A stretch of 64,000 nt of DNA from Pectobacterium fontis (GCF_000803215.1 NZ_JSXC01000001.1:1-64000); one strand, 5' to 3'. Shown: positions 18,779 to 29,613, counted from the first letter of the stretch. Translations and numbers: made by a program. The notes: a model not told the origin generated them from the sequence alone.

Positions 18779-20794
18779 TTACTCTTTCTGTTCCTGCGCT
18801 AAATCATTAGCGATTTTTACCGTCTCATCCAGATAAGGATCGGGAGCCTGATAATCTTTCGGCAGATCTTCCAATGTTTTGAGCGGTTTCTTACCTTCTT
18901 TCGCCAGTCGATCGTTAATCCGATTCAGGCGCATCGCTTCATCATCGTCATTTTCTTTCTCGCGCTGAACGAGGTTGAGCGAGACGAGATTGCGCTTATC
19001 CTTCATCGCGTTGTAACGGGCGATATCTTGCGCGACATACTGGAACTCAGGATCTTTGGCAATGCGCTCCTGATGGTGCTCATTCAGCGCGCTAATCAGC
19101 GCCTTCAGATCGCCGCTCTTGGTGTAGCTGGCCGCTTTAATGCTGTCCCACGGTAGCGCGTTGTCTTCAAACTTCTCGCCAGTATCGACCGTCTCCGTGC
19201 CAGTAGGCATCATCACGTCAGGCGTTACGCCTTTCATCTGCGTACTGCCGCCGTCAATACGATAGAACTTCTGAATCGTATACTGAACAGAACCCAGCGC
19301 AGGCCAGTCAGGGCGCAGCATCTGATCGTAAATACGATTCAGCGAACGATACTGCTGTACAGTGCCTTTACCAAACGTCGGTTCACCCACGATCAAGGCG
19401 CGACCATAATCCTGCATAGCCGCCGCGAAAATCTCGGAAGCAGAAGCACTGAAGCGATCGACCAATACCACCAGCGGGCCTTTGTAATACACAATGCCGT
19501 CAGTGTCGCTGTCTTCACGCACTTTGCCATTATTATCACGTACCTGAACCACCGGGCCGCTTGGAATAAACAGGCCGGAAAGCCCTACCGCTTCCGTCAG
19601 CGCGCCGCCGCCGTTAGTCCGTAAGTCAATCACAATGCTGCTGACGTTCTGTTTTTCCAATTTCTGGAGCTGAACTTTGACGTCATCCGTCAGGCCGACA
19701 TAAAAGCCGGGGATATCCAGCACGCCGACTTTATCCTTGCCAACCGTCTTAACAGACATTTTCACCGCACGGTCTTCAAGACGAATACGTTCGCGCGTTA
19801 ACGTGACGATACGGGTTTTCGTGCCTTTACCCGCAGGCAGGATTTCCAGACGCACTTTACTGCCTTTCGGTCCTTTGATCAGCGCGACCACATCGTCCAG
19901 ACGCCAGCCGATCACATCGACCATCGGCTTGCCATTTTGACCAACGCCAACGACACGGTCGCCGACGGTAATATTTTTACTCTTCGCCGCCGGACCACCA
20001 GGCACCATAGAGTTAATCATGGTGTAATCGTCATCCATTTGTAATACCGCGCCAATCCCTTCGAGCGACAGGCTCATTTCGGTATTGAATTGCTCGGTGT
20101 TACGCGGTGACAGGTAGCTGGTATGCGGGTCAATTTCACGCGCAAAGGCGTTCATGACAAGTTGGAAAACATCTTCGCTGTTGCTCTGTGCCAAACGGCG
20201 GATCGCAAACTGGTAACGCTTGGTCAGCGTTTCTTTGATGTCTTTATCATCTTTGCCGGTCAGCTTTAGGCTGAGCCAGTCATATTTGACCTTGGCATCC
20301 CACAGGCGGTTAAGTTCCCCCGTATTCTGCGGCCAGGGCGCTTTGCTGCGATCAAGCTCAAACGTTTCATTGCTCGTCAGATCCACCGGTTTATCCAGCA
20401 GTGACAAGGCATATTGGAAACGCTCAAACCGGCGCTTCTGCGCCAGATTATACAGCGCGTAAGGAATGTCTAACTGACCGGATTTCAGCGCATCGCCCAA
20501 TTGGGCTTTCTGCCCGGAAAATTGCGCCACGTCCGAGGCCAACAGCACATTGTGGCTGTAGTCCAACATGTTGAGATAGCGGTTAAATATCTTCTCAGAG
20601 AACTGCGCATCCAGCATAAACTGGCGATAGTGCGAACGCAGGAAACGTGAGGCCACCCGGTCGCTAACGGTGGCATGCTGAGGTTCCTGATGGAGCTGAG
20701 GAATCTGCTCAACGCGCGTAATATTTTCATTTGCAAAACTCGAGCCCGCCAGCAGTAAACCTGCGATGGCGGTGATTCTGACTAAGTTGTTCAT
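18779..20794 (-). CDS. prc: Carboxy-terminal protease Prc (Tsp)
   Basis: Prc is a periplasmic S41 serine protease that trims FtsI and degrades ssrA-tagged proteins and MepS, with NlpI as partner in E. coli. The product is 671 aa with a signal peptide at about 1-20 (cleavage after GSSFA). A PDZ domain with SLEGIGAVLQMDDDY begins near 230. The catalytic Ser/Lys dyad lies in FSASASEIF and TFGKGTV. The ATG at 20794 gives a normal signal peptide; longer in-frame starts run into the proQ end. proQ ends 19 bp upstream, so the two are cotranscribed as in E. coli. Confidence 0.96.
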   Translation of the reverse strand: MNNLVRITAIAGLLLAGSSFANENITRVEQIPQLHQEPQHATVSDRVASRFLRSHYRQFMLDAQFSEKIFNRYLNMLDYSHNVLLASDVAQFSGQKAQLGDALKSGQLDIPYALYNLAQKRRFERFQYALSLLDKPVDLTSNETFELDRSKAPWPQNTGELNRLWDAKVKYDWLSLKLTGKDDKDIKETLTKRYQFAIRRLAQSNSEDVFQLVMNAFAREIDPHTSYLSPRNTEQFNTEMSLSLEGIGAVLQMDDDYTMINSMVPGGPAAKSKNITVGDRVVGVGQNGKPMVDVIGWRLDDVVALIKGPKGSKVRLEILPAGKGTKTRIVTLTRERIRLEDRAVKMSVKTVGKDKVGVLDIPGFYVGLTDDVKVQLQKLEKQNVSSIVIDLRTNGGGALTEAVGLSGLFIPSGPVVQVRDNNGKVREDSDTDGIVYYKGPLVVLVDRFSASASEIFAAAMQDYGRALIVGEPTFGKGTVQQYRSLNRIYDQMLRPDWPALGSVQYTIQKFYRIDGGSTQMKGVTPDVMMPTGTETVDTGEKFEDNALPWDSIKAASYTKSGDLKALISALNEHHQERIAKDPEFQYVAQDIARYNAMKDKRNLVSLNLVQREKENDDDEAMRLNRINDRLAKEGKKPLKTLEDLPKDYQAPDPYLDETVKIANDLAQEQKE

Positions 20795-20813
20795 GCCCAG
20801 GTTGGCCTCCGTA

Positions 20814-21581
20814 TCAGAACTGCAAATGTTCTGCGCGTACAATCATTGCCAGTCCAGAAGCCAATTGTACTCTGACTTCGCCTTTGGCAATTTCAAGCAC
20901 GGTGGCGTCCATGGCGTCTTTGCCAGCTCTGACTTTGATTTCCTGACCGATTTGCAGTTTGGAAACATCCGTAACCGCAACCCGCTGACGCTCATTGCTG
21001 GCAGATTCTGCCTGACGCGCTTGAGCATTCGCTGATTGCTGAGAAGAGGACTGCGATTGGTCGGAAGACGGTTTACGTGGTGCACGGTGTTGAGACGCAT
21101 TATTTCGAGACGAATTGTTTCGAGATGCACTGTTTTGCGATACATCGCGACGCGGTGCGCGTTTCTGAGCGGGACGAGGGGTACGCGCCGCTTCTGCCGT
21201 TTCTCCGGCTGCTTCACGTTTTTTCGCCTGTTGCTCGGCACGCTGAGCCTGAACTCGCGCTTTCGCTTCTTCCAACTGCGTGCGAGCATGATCAACATGC
21301 TGCTGTTCCAACTCACCACATGGATTACCATCCAGATCCACACGTTGGGCACCCAATTTTACACCATACAGATACCGCCAGCTTGAGGTGTAAAGGCGCA
21401 GTGCAGAGCGCAATTGCGTCTTACTGACGTTATCAGACTCCGGTACACGCTCAACAAGATCCTGAAAGATACCGATCTTTAACGGACGCGTTTCGCCTTC
21501 AAGGGTGAAACAAAGCGGGAACCGCGCAGCCAAAAAGGCAATGACTTCTTTACTACTGTTCAACTTAGGTTGATTTTCCAT
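20814..21581 (-). CDS. proQ: RNA chaperone ProQ
   Basis: ProQ is a global RNA-binding protein that stabilises small RNAs and mRNA 3' ends; it also affects ProP levels in E. coli. The 255-aa product has an N-terminal FinO/ProQ domain (about 5-120, with LKIGIFQDL and [14 protein letters not shown]), a basic low-complexity linker (about 120-200) and a C-terminal Tudor-like domain (about 205-255, [13 protein letters not shown] to VRAEHLQF). The linker is longer than in E. coli and contains a near repeat, [11 protein letters not shown]. prc follows 19 bp downstream. Confidence 0.95.
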   Translation of the reverse strand: MENQPKLNSSKEVIAFLAARFPLCFTLEGETRPLKIGIFQDLVERVPESDNVSKTQLRSALRLYTSSWRYLYGVKLGAQRVDLDGNPCGELEQQHVDHARTQLEEAKARVQAQRAEQQAKKREAAGETAEAARTPRPAQKRAPRRDVSQNSASRNNSSRNNASQHRAPRKPSSDQSQSSSQQSANAQARQAESASNERQRVAVTDVSKLQIGQEIKVRAGKDAMDATVLEIAKGEVRVQLASGLAMIVRAEHLQF

Positions 21582-21665
21582 GAAATTTCCTGATTACAAC
21601 GGGTTTGCCAACCGACGCAGGCATGAACAGGCGTCATTATAATGACGCCATCGGCAATTGCCACG

Positions 21666-22172
21666 TTAACCTTGTCTCAACGTGAGAGAATTGATGAATG
21701 TCATCACATCACTCGCTTCCAGTTGAGCACAAAGTACGCTAACTACGGCCTTCAGCCCTTCTTCATCATCCGCGTCGAAACGCTGATAAAGGGGACTGTC
21801 AATATCCAGAACGCCAATCGTTTGCCCGTTAACAACAAGCGGTAGCACGATTTCCGCATTACTCGCGGCATCACAGGCGATATGACCAGAGAACGCATGG
21901 ACATCATCCACACGCTGAATGCGATTTTCAGCTATCGCAGTACCACATACACCTTTACCCACCGGAATACGCACACAGGCAACCTTGCCTTGAAAGGGTC
22001 CCAGGAAAAGTGTGTCGTTATCTAACAAGTAAAAACCTGCCCAGTTAACCCCATCCAAACGCTCGAACAGCAGCGCACTGCTGTTTGATAACATCGTAAT
22101 AAAACGGTTTTCATCCGCGATAAGCGATGACATATCGCGAATGAGATCCTGATAAAATTCTTGTTTGTTCAT
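21666..22172 (-). CDS. msrC: Free methionine-(R)-sulfoxide reductase MsrC
   Basis: MsrC (YebR) reduces free methionine R-sulfoxide. The 168-aa protein is a single GAF domain. The cysteines used in the E. coli enzyme are all present: in GKVACVRI, GKGVCGTA and HIACDAAS. The ATG at 22172 gives the normal start MNKQEFYQDL; an upstream in-frame extension has no family match. It is a separate unit from proQ, with an 84-bp gap, and is divergent from letA. Confidence 0.93.
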   Translation of the reverse strand: MNKQEFYQDLIRDMSSLIADENRFITMLSNSSALLFERLDGVNWAGFYLLDNDTLFLGPFQGKVACVRIPVGKGVCGTAIAENRIQRVDDVHAFSGHIACDAASNAEIVLPLVVNGQTIGVLDIDSPLYQRFDADDEEGLKAVVSVLCAQLEASDVMTFINSLTLRQG

Positions 22173-22462
22173 AAAGTATATCGTTGTCTTTTCAAAACCA
22201 TGCGGATCGATCCCACACAAACTGCATAAGCCTCTATTACAGAATGCCATAAGATGAACGCCTTCGCGCGGAGAATCATCCGCTTTACGGTATCGTTACC
22301 GTGCATATCGTGCTACTTCCACCTACAAAATAATATAGAGCAACGATCAGAGCCTTATTATCAATTTATCATTCAGTTAGCCTTCAGTTACACTAAATAG
22401 CTGTGAATACGTTATCCATCGTGAATATAACGGGACTCAATGCCAACCGGATCGCAGGAAAG

Positions 22463-23743
22463 ATGAAAATACAGAATATAGCCAGCCCTGCGCCGTATCC
22501 TTCTCCCCGTCCACCGTTAGCCGATGGTACGAAAAAGGCGGTATCGACTATCGATCGCTACCACCGCTGCCCGGAATGCGATGCCTTTTTTGCCCTGCCG
22601 TCGTTGAAGCGAAACCAGACGGCAAACTGCCCACGCTGCGATGCCAAAGTCAGCTCCGGCAGAGACTGGTTCATTTCCCGGCTTGCAGCAATGGCCGTGG
22701 CCATGTTGGTACTCATGCCGTTCGCGTTCACTGAACCGTTGATCAGCATTCGTCTGCTCGGCGTCACCATCAATGCCAGTCTGTTTGAAGGTATTTGGCA
22801 AATTACTCGACAAGGGCACCCGCTCACGGCAAGCATGGTCGCCTTTTGTACTGTCGGCGCACCGCTCACGCTGGTTTTTTCTCTGCTATACCTGTTTTTT
22901 GCCCCGCGGATCGGTATGAACCTGCGCCCCATCCTGCTCATGTTGCAACGGCTAAAAGAGTGGATGATGCTGGATATTTATCTGGTCGGCATGGCTGTCG
23001 CTGCAATCAAAGTCCGTGAATTCGCGGATGTTCAGGTTGGTAGCGGGTTGGTCGCTTTTCTCGCGCTCATGATCTTAAGCCTGCTGACGCTTATTCACTT
23101 AAATACCGACCAGCTTTGGCAACGGTTTTATCCGCGCATGAGGCCATTGATTTCACCAGAACGCTATCGCATCTGCCTGTCCTGCCATTTCACCAGTTCG
23201 CCTGATAATCGAGGACGCTGCCCCCGTTGTCATATCCCGCTTCGTTTACGCCAGCGGCAAAGCCTGCAAAAATCCTGGGCAGCACTCATTGCGTCCATCA
23301 TTTTACTGTTCCCCGCGAATCTGTTGCCCATATCGATTATTTATGTCAACGGCGCACGCACAGAAGACACCATCTTCTCCGGCATTCTTTCACTCGCCGC
23401 AGGGAATATTCCGGTCGCGCTGGTGGTGTTTATCGCGAGTATCCTGGTGCCATTGACTAAAGTAACTGTGTTATTCGGGCTGCTGCTGAGTATCCATCTT
23501 CGGTCAGAAAGCAGCATAATGATGCGTATGAAGATGCTACGTGTTATTCGTTGGATCGGTCGCTGGTCCATGCTCGATTTATTTGTGATCGCTCTGACGA
23601 TGTCACTCGTCAACCGCGATCAACTCCTCGCCTTTACCATGGGGCCCGCTGCGTTTTACTTTGGTGCAGCGGTGATTCTCACTATCCTTGCTGTCGAATG
23701 GCTGGATAGCCGACTGATGTGGGATAACACTGATGTGGAATAA
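22463..23743 (+). CDS. letA: Lipid-transport membrane protein LetA (YebS, PqiA family)
   Basis: LetA is the inner-membrane partner of the LetB tunnel in inter-membrane lipid transport. The protein (about 426 aa) has two zinc ribbons, CPECDAFF with CPRCDAK near residues 38-64 and CLSCHF with CPRCHIPL near 240-262, and two sets of membrane helices. The ATG at 22463, with AGGAAAG upstream, gives 426 aa against 427 in E. coli; a GTG at 22403 would add 20 residues and has no ribosome site. letB starts 2 bp after the stop. Confidence 0.92.
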   Translation: MKIQNIASPAPYPSPRPPLADGTKKAVSTIDRYHRCPECDAFFALPSLKRNQTANCPRCDAKVSSGRDWFISRLAAMAVAMLVLMPFAFTEPLISIRLLGVTINASLFEGIWQITRQGHPLTASMVAFCTVGAPLTLVFSLLYLFFAPRIGMNLRPILLMLQRLKEWMMLDIYLVGMAVAAIKVREFADVQVGSGLVAFLALMILSLLTLIHLNTDQLWQRFYPRMRPLISPERYRICLSCHFTSSPDNRGRCPRCHIPLRLRQRQSLQKSWAALIASIILLFPANLLPISIIYVNGARTEDTIFSGILSLAAGNIPVALVVFIASILVPLTKVTVLFGLLLSIHLRSESSIMMRMKMLRVIRWIGRWSMLDLFVIALTMSLVNRDQLLAFTMGPAAFYFGAAVILTILAVEWLDSRLMWDNTDVE

Positions 23744-23745
23744 CA

Positions 23746-26385
23746 ATGCAAGATAATACGTCTGGAACACCAACGGAAGCGACGGTGAAAAACAAGCGTC
23801 GCCTGTCGCCGTTTTGGCTGCTACCGCTGATTGCGCTGATGATTGCAGGTTGGCTGATTTACACCAATCAGCAGGAGCGAGGCGCGACGGTGACCATTGA
23901 TTTCGTCTCCGCCGACGGTATTGTCGCCGGGCGTACGCCCGTGCGCTATCAGGGGGTGGAAGTCGGCACGGTACAGAATATCAAGTTGAGCGAGGATCTG
24001 CGTACCATACAGGTTGAAGCCAGCATCAAAAGCGATATGAAGGAAGCCCTGCGCAGCGGGACGCAATTCTGGCTGGTTACCCCTAAAGCCTCTCTTGCTG
24101 GCGTATCAGGATTGGATGCGCTGGTGGGCGGTAACTACATCGGTATGATGCCCGGCTCCGGCGATCCCCAAGAGCACTTTTCCGCACTGGATACCCAGCC
24201 TAAATACCGTGTGAATACGGGAGAATTACTGATTCATCTCCATGCCGATGACCTTGGGTCATTGAATACCGGATCGCTGGTTTACTACCGTAAAATTCCA
24301 GTAGGGAAAGTCTACGACTACACTGTTTCTCAGGATCGCCGCGGTGTGATGATTGACGTACTGGTTGAACGCCGTTTTACCCATCTGGTGAAGAAGAATA
24401 GTCGCTTCTGGAATGTGTCCGGTTTTAACGCAGATATCAGCGTCAGCGGCGCAAAAGTTGAGATGGAGAATCTGGCGGCCTTGGTTAACGGTGCGATTGC
24501 GTTCGATTCGCCGGAAGAGAGCGAGGACGCGAGTGCCGAACAATCTTACCGCCTCTACCCCGATCTGGCACAGAGCCAGCGCGGGGTGAAGATCACGCTG
24601 GATTTACCGTCGGGCGATAGCCTATCCGAAGGGCGCACACCGTTGATGTATCAAGGGCTGGAAGTTGGCACGCTGAATAAAATCATCCTGAACCCAGATG
24701 ATGGTAAGGTCAGCGGGGAACTGATCATCGATCCTTCCGTGGTGTCACTGATGCGCGAAGGCACGCGTATTGAACTCAGCAAACCGCAATTTTCGCTCAG
24801 TGACCTGAATGTGTCACGCCTGCTCAGCGGCCCGACGCTGACGCTCATCCCCGGTGAAGGCGAACCACGCCAGCATTTTGCCGTGCTGGACAGCGGGCAA
24901 CAGCAACTCGCCCAGCCCGGCGCGCTTTCTATTCAGCTTACAGCAGCACAGAGCTATGGCATTGATAGCGGTCAACCTGTGTTGTTACACGGCGTACAGA
25001 TCGGTCAGGTCGTGAAGCGCACGCTGGATGAACAAGGCGTCAGCTTTATTTTGGTGATCGAGCCGCGATATCGTCAGTTATTGCATCGTGACAGCACATT
25101 CATCGTTAACAGCCGCGTGAATGTGAAGATGGGGCTGGATGGGATTCAAGTGCTGGGTGCCAGTGCACAAGAGTGGATCAGCGGCGGTATTCAGGTTTTA
25201 CCAGGCAGCAAAGGTGATGTTCAGGCGCGCTACCCGCTGTTCAGCGATCTCGAAAAAGCCGAAGAAGGCATTCGCGGTTCTGCCCCTTCACCAACCCTCA
25301 CGCTGGTGACCGATAGCCTGCCGGATATTCAGGACGGTTCCATCGTGCTGTATCGTAAATTCCAGGTCGGCGAAATCATGCGGGTGCGTCCCAAAGCGGA
25401 TACCTTTGAGGTTGATGTTTATATTCGTCCCGAACATCGCAAGTTGCTGACAGAAAACAGTGTGTTCTGGGCAGAAGGCGGCGCACGCGTGCAATTAAAC
25501 ACCTCGGGTCTGACTGTGCAGGCTTCCCCGCTGAATCGGGCGCTGAAGGGGGCAATCAGTTTTGATAATCTGGAAGGCGCACCGGAAATTAAGGGCGGCA
25601 AACGTGTCCTGTACAACAACGAGACAGCGGCACGCGCCGTGGGAAGCCGCATCATTCTGCGCACCTACGATGCCAGTAAACTCGCGCCGGGTATGCCAAT
25701 CCGCTATCTGGGTATCGATATCGGCCAGTTGGATTCGCTGAAACTGTCCGAACAGCGTAATGAGGTGCTGGTTCAGGCCGTACTCTATCCTGAATATGTA
25801 CGTAACTTTGCCCGTTCTGGGACGCGCTTTTCCGTCGTCACGCCGGAAATTTCCGCCGCAGGGGTGAATCATCTGGAGACACTGTTCCAGCCGTATATCA
25901 ACGTCGAACCGGGCAACGGCAGCGTAACGCGCAATTTTGAGCTACAGCAGGCCACCATCTCCGATTCTCGCTATCAGGACGGCCTGAACATCAGCGTTGA
26001 TGCGCCGGAAGCCGGCGCGTTGCAGGTCGGTACGCCAGTGCTATTCCGTGGCATCGAGGTGGGTACGGTAACCGGGCTGTCACTTGGCACGCTTTCCGAT
26101 CGTATCGCTGTGTCGCTGCGTATCAGCAAACGCTATCAGCATTTGGTGCGCGACAATTCCGTATTCTGGTTGGCTTCTGGTTATAATCTGGAGTTCGGCC
26201 TGACGGGCGGTGTCATCAAGAGCGGAACCTTCCAGCAGTTCATTCGCGGTGGTATCGCTTTCGCCACGCCGCCGAGTACGCCGCTAGCTCCCAAAGCGCA
26301 GGAAGGAAAACACTTCTTGCTGAGGAACGAAGAGCCTAAAGAGTGGCGACAATGGGGTACGGCAATTCCGACGCCCCAACAATAA
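23746..26385 (+). CDS. letB: MCE-domain lipid tunnel protein LetB (YebT)
   Basis: LetB spans the periplasm as a stack of MCE rings and moves lipids between the membranes. The 879-aa product has one N-terminal membrane segment (about 23-40) followed by seven MCE domains. Their conserved strands begin near residues 47 (GRTPVRYQGVEVGTV), 157, 284, 393, 515, 634 and 745 (GTPVLFRGIEVGTV). E. coli LetB also has seven. It is coupled to letA with a 2-bp gap, and a hairpin follows the stop. Confidence 0.96.
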   Translation: MQDNTSGTPTEATVKNKRRLSPFWLLPLIALMIAGWLIYTNQQERGATVTIDFVSADGIVAGRTPVRYQGVEVGTVQNIKLSEDLRTIQVEASIKSDMKEALRSGTQFWLVTPKASLAGVSGLDALVGGNYIGMMPGSGDPQEHFSALDTQPKYRVNTGELLIHLHADDLGSLNTGSLVYYRKIPVGKVYDYTVSQDRRGVMIDVLVERRFTHLVKKNSRFWNVSGFNADISVSGAKVEMENLAALVNGAIAFDSPEESEDASAEQSYRLYPDLAQSQRGVKITLDLPSGDSLSEGRTPLMYQGLEVGTLNKIILNPDDGKVSGELIIDPSVVSLMREGTRIELSKPQFSLSDLNVSRLLSGPTLTLIPGEGEPRQHFAVLDSGQQQLAQPGALSIQLTAAQSYGIDSGQPVLLHGVQIGQVVKRTLDEQGVSFILVIEPRYRQLLHRDSTFIVNSRVNVKMGLDGIQVLGASAQEWISGGIQVLPGSKGDVQARYPLFSDLEKAEEGIRGSAPSPTLTLVTDSLPDIQDGSIVLYRKFQVGEIMRVRPKADTFEVDVYIRPEHRKLLTENSVFWAEGGARVQLNTSGLTVQASPLNRALKGAISFDNLEGAPEIKGGKRVLYNNETAARAVGSRIILRTYDASKLAPGMPIRYLGIDIGQLDSLKLSEQRNEVLVQAVLYPEYVRNFARSGTRFSVVTPEISAAGVNHLETLFQPYINVEPGNGSVTRNFELQQATISDSRYQDGLNISVDAPEAGALQVGTPVLFRGIEVGTVTGLSLGTLSDRIAVSLRISKRYQHLVRDNSVFWLASGYNLEFGLTGGVIKSGTFQQFIRGGIAFATPPSTPLAPKAQEGKHFLLRNEEPKEWRQWGTAIPTPQQ

Positions 26386-26403
26386 TTAGCGTTCACATCT
26401 GAC

Positions 26404-26423
26404 AGGGCGGCAAGCGTCGCCCT
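26404..26423 (+). terminator. Putative letB terminator
   Basis: A 6-bp GC-rich stem (AGGGCG with CGCCCT) begins 19 bp after the letB stop and is followed by ATCGTTTT. Moderate strength. Confidence 0.55.
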
Positions 26424-26512
26424 ATCGTTTTCACGCTATCGATGAAAGATCCGTGCTACACTGCGCCGCTTCTTCCCCTCGTTTGACTGAATAACCTGTA
26501 CGGAACCACGTC

Positions 26513-27967
26513 GTGGCAAAATTTACCCCAGCCAACCTGCCTGCTGAATTTCTCGACACGATGCGGGACATCATGCCTTCATCGCTGTCGATGGAAGATT
26601 TCATCGCCGCTTGCCAGCGCCCGTTACGCCGGAGCATCCGCGTCAATACATTAAAAATCAGTGTTGATGATTTTCTTCAACTCGTGCAGCCCTATGGCTG
26701 GCAGCTTGAACCGATCCCCTGGTGTCAGGAAGGATTCTGGCTGCTGAATGCAGAAGAGGAAAACACGCGGTTAGGCAATACGCTGGAACACTTGAGCGGG
26801 CTATTCTACATTCAGGAAGCCAGTTCTATGCTGCCTGTCAGCGCCCTGTTTCATCGTAACGATGCACTGGAAACGGTTTTGGATGTCGCGGCTGCACCAG
26901 GTTCCAAAACGACGCAGATCGCAGCACGGATGAATAATCAAGGGGCCATCATCGCCAACGAGTATTCAGCCAGTCGGGTAAAAGTGCTACATGCCAACAT
27001 CAGCCGCTGCGGCGTCAGCAATACTGCGATGACGCACTTCGACGGGCGCGTTTTCGGTGCCGCACTGCCGGAATATTTTGATGCGATACTGCTGGATGCC
27101 CCGTGTTCAGGTGAAGGTGTCGTACGTAAGGATCCGGCGGCGATGAGCCACTGGTCACAAGAAAGTATTACCGACATTGCCGCTACACAGCGTGACCTGA
27201 TTCTGAGCGCGTTCCATGCCCTGAAGCCGGGCGGCGTGATGATTTATTCCACCTGTACGCTGAATAGTCAGGAGAATCAGCAGGTCTGTCATTGGCTACA
27301 GGCACAGTTCCCTGATGCATGCGAATTCGAATCGTTAGGCGACCTCTTTGCCGACGCTGAACGCGCCACAACGGAAGACGGTTTCCTGCACGTTTTCCCG
27401 CAAATTTACGACAGCGAAGGCTTCTTTGTTGCCCGTTTGCGGAAGACAGCCAGCGTACCGCCACTGCCGCGTCCTGGCTATAAAGTGGGTAAATTCCCGT
27501 TCTCTCCCGTCGCGCCCAAAGATTGCACGTTACTCACACAGGCAGCACGTAAGCAAGGTATCCACTGGGATGAGACGCAACTTCAGTTGTGGCAGCGTGA
27601 TAACGAGATCTGGCTTTTCCCTACAGCGCTGACCTCCGCTTTTGGCAATATCAAATTCTCACGGATTGGTATTAAACTCGCCGAACGCTTCCCTAAAGGT
27701 TTCCGCTGGCAGCATGAAGCGATTATCGCGCTGGCCGATCCGCATGCGAACAATGCCTACGCCCTGACCGAGCGTATCGCCTGTGAGTGGTTTCAGGGCA
27801 AAGATAGCTACCCGGATCCGCTTCCTACTGCGGATGAGTTGATTTTAACTTACCAGAGCACGCCCGTTGGCCTGGCAAAACGCATCAGCAGCAGGATAAA
27901 AAACAGCCTACCGCGCGACTTAGTACGGGATGGCGCGTCTTCTGCACAGCCGCGTTCTAAAGCATAA
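26513..27967 (+). CDS. rsmF: 16S rRNA m5C1407 methyltransferase RsmF
   Basis: RsmF methylates C1407 of 16S rRNA using SAM. The 484-aa protein has the SAM-binding motif [14 protein letters not shown], the motif IV cysteine in [11 protein letters not shown] and the catalytic motif VI cysteine in [12 protein letters not shown], followed by a C-terminal RNA-binding extension. It starts with GTG at 26513. The order letA-letB-rsmF-yebW is close to E. coli, but yebV is not present. Confidence 0.95.
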   Translation: MAKFTPANLPAEFLDTMRDIMPSSLSMEDFIAACQRPLRRSIRVNTLKISVDDFLQLVQPYGWQLEPIPWCQEGFWLLNAEEENTRLGNTLEHLSGLFYIQEASSMLPVSALFHRNDALETVLDVAAAPGSKTTQIAARMNNQGAIIANEYSASRVKVLHANISRCGVSNTAMTHFDGRVFGAALPEYFDAILLDAPCSGEGVVRKDPAAMSHWSQESITDIAATQRDLILSAFHALKPGGVMIYSTCTLNSQENQQVCHWLQAQFPDACEFESLGDLFADAERATTEDGFLHVFPQIYDSEGFFVARLRKTASVPPLPRPGYKVGKFPFSPVAPKDCTLLTQAARKQGIHWDETQLQLWQRDNEIWLFPTALTSAFGNIKFSRIGIKLAERFPKGFRWQHEAIIALADPHANNAYALTERIACEWFQGKDSYPDPLPTADELILTYQSTPVGLAKRISSRIKNSLPRDLVRDGASSAQPRSKA

Positions 27968-28092
27968 CTGCGGTTTCTGCATCAGGTGGCGATAAAACCA
28001 CCTGATGAACCGCCCGTCTCTCCTTTCCCCGCTGATTCTCATCTACAATTATTCTGACAGATAGTGAAGGTCGGTAATGTCTGGAGAGCATC

Positions 28093-28284
28093 ATGTTTGC
28101 ATTAGTGATATTTGTTTGTTACCTCGGGCATGGCTGCGATGATTTGGTCGCTGGCGCCTACAACACCGAAGCGCAATGTCTACAAGCGATGGACGAACAG
28201 CGCCTGCGCCGCGCGGGCTGCTTCCCCATCGAGGAGTACATTGATGGCTTCTGGATCCCCGCCCAGGAGTACGCTGATTTCTAG
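28093..28284 (+). CDS. yebW: Small protein YebW (DUF1482)
   Basis: This 63-aa protein matches E. coli YebW along its length (FVCYL, GC-DD, YNTE-QC, CFPIE, DGFW-PAQEY-DF). Four cysteines at positions 9, 15, 29 and 43 are a visible feature. The function is unknown. GGAGAG precedes the ATG. It is followed after 19 bp by a convergent extensin-like gene. Confidence 0.9.
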   Translation: MFALVIFVCYLGHGCDDLVAGAYNTEAQCLQAMDEQRLRRAGCFPIEEYIDGFWIPAQEYADF

Positions 28285-28303
28285 CTTTCCCACCTGACTC
28301 ATC

Positions 28304-29005
28304 TCATCGACATACGCCAAAACCGTGCATGCCAAAGTGAAAGTGATTCGCATGTGCGGCGTTGTATTCCGGCCCCAGCGAGTTACCGAAAAAGCGACAG
28401 CTTTCCCTGAACGTGGTGCGCAAATAGCTCCCGCGATCGTCCGTTGCCGACCACTGATTCAGGACGCTAACCTGCCGTCCATCAGCAAGACGAAAGGCAG
28501 CGATATCCCACGCGTCAGCCGTCGCATGTTCACTCAAACGCCCTTCCGGCCGATGATAGACATTGCGACAAGCGTAGCTACCCATATGCTCAATACGTGC
28601 CAACGACGTACCAAGAGCCTGAGCCTGCGGCACCGCGACCTGCGCCACAAACATCGTGCTACTCAGCGCCAATGGGCAACTTGCCAGAAAGCTGGAACTG
28701 AGCGTGACGGTGCCAAAACCTTGCACTCGCACGGGCGACGCCACCGGGCATTGCCCACTGATATCATTGGCCTCGGAGAAACGTAACCATCCGTTTTCCT
28801 GCGCCTGTTTTAATACCGCCAGGCAGGCTTCAGAATCGCTGGCGACAGATTTCATTTTCAGTCGGGTAATAAACGTGGGTGGGTCATCGACAGACAGCGG
28901 AGAGAAGGGATCGTAACCGGGGGGAAGTTGACGCAAGATCCAGGGAGACAGAGCCACGAATACCCCGAGTATCACCGCAACGATCAACCATCCCCGCATC
29001 AGCAT
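28304..29005 (-). CDS. Extensin-like C-terminal domain protein, membrane anchored
   Basis: This 233-aa protein has one N-terminal membrane segment (about 5-25) and then a periplasmic Extensin-like C-terminal domain, related in fold to M15 D-Ala-D-Ala peptidases. Motifs seen are LSEHATADAWDIAAF near residue 158 (a histidine and aspartate as in M15-type metal sites), the late HANHFHFGMH segment, and several cysteines. A cell-wall role is plausible from the fold, but substrate and function are unknown. The start is ATG at 29005, with a second ATG at 28999. Confidence 0.8.
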   Translation of the reverse strand: MLMRGWLIVAVILGVFVALSPWILRQLPPGYDPFSPLSVDDPPTFITRLKMKSVASDSEACLAVLKQAQENGWLRFSEANDISGQCPVASPVRVQGFGTVTLSSSFLASCPLALSSTMFVAQVAVPQAQALGTSLARIEHMGSYACRNVYHRPEGRLSEHATADAWDIAAFRLADGRQVSVLNQWSATDDRGSYLRTTFRESCRFFGNSLGPEYNAAHANHFHFGMHGFGVCR

Positions 29006-29369
29006 GTGTCCCCCGATTATTTTCTTCTCCTGAAGAATATTATGCTATTAATGCGAATTCGGTCGTTTTCAGCCGCTCAATAGCCGCATCGCTTCTTTAC
29101 CCACACCCTGCTTTTTGCAATACGCTTTGCATCGTCGCCATCAGACGGTTGGCTGAAATCTGCATATCTCTTCCCTTCATCGACTACTTTATGATGCACA
29201 GAGTTCATCCTACTGCGGAACAGGACTGAATGGCACAACCAATAAAGAACAATATTTTTGAAAAAGAATAACAAATCTCTCTGATATTCATTGCCAGAGC
29301 ATGGCGCTATCATTCTTCACATCAAGGCAAACAGCCTAATTAACCCAATAAAACGTGAAGGAATAAATC
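29006..29369. other. Intergenic region, extensin-like gene to DUF1471 gene
   Basis: This 364-bp region lies between divergent genes. On the reverse strand a short frame starts ATG (MQISANRLMATM) near 29166 and runs into a stop, while a neighbouring frame continues as GVGKEAMRLLSG. This could be a decayed gene but is too short to call. The rest is AT-rich and presumably holds both promoters. Confidence 0.35.
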
Positions 29370-29597
29370 ATGAAAAGCATCAAAAATTTTATCGCAGTTA
29401 TCGCACTTTCTACTTTATCTTTCGGCGCGTTTGCTGCACAAGAAATCGCGACGGTTTCTGTTAGCGGTGTAAAAACGTTAGACGCTTTCGAAGCACAGGT
29501 CGCTCAAAAAGCGAAAAAAGCGGGTGCGTCGTCATATCATATCGTTTCCGCAACAGGTAACGATCAATTACGCGGCACCGCGATTTTGTACAAATAA
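29370..29597 (+). CDS. DUF1471 (YhcN/BhsA/McbA-like) periplasmic protein
   Basis: This 75-aa protein has a signal peptide (about 1-22, cleavage after FGAFA) and a single DUF1471 domain, seen as AKKAGASSYHIVSATGN and RGTAILYK. Members such as BhsA, McbA and YhcN are periplasmic stress proteins affecting biofilm and stress resistance. AAGGA precedes the ATG. A hairpin at 29614-29629 follows. It stands alone, and its exact role here is unknown. Confidence 0.9.
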   Translation: MKSIKNFIAVIALSTLSFGAFAAQEIATVSVSGVKTLDAFEAQVAQKAKKAGASSYHIVSATGNDQLRGTAILYK

Positions 29598-29613
29598 TCG
29601 TGCCAGACGTCAG

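Noticed and set aside
29077-29313. A 78-codon reverse frame, and an adjacent MQISANRLMATM peptide start
   Set aside because: Frames break within 20-30 codons and no family is recognised; it may be debris but cannot be supported as a gene.
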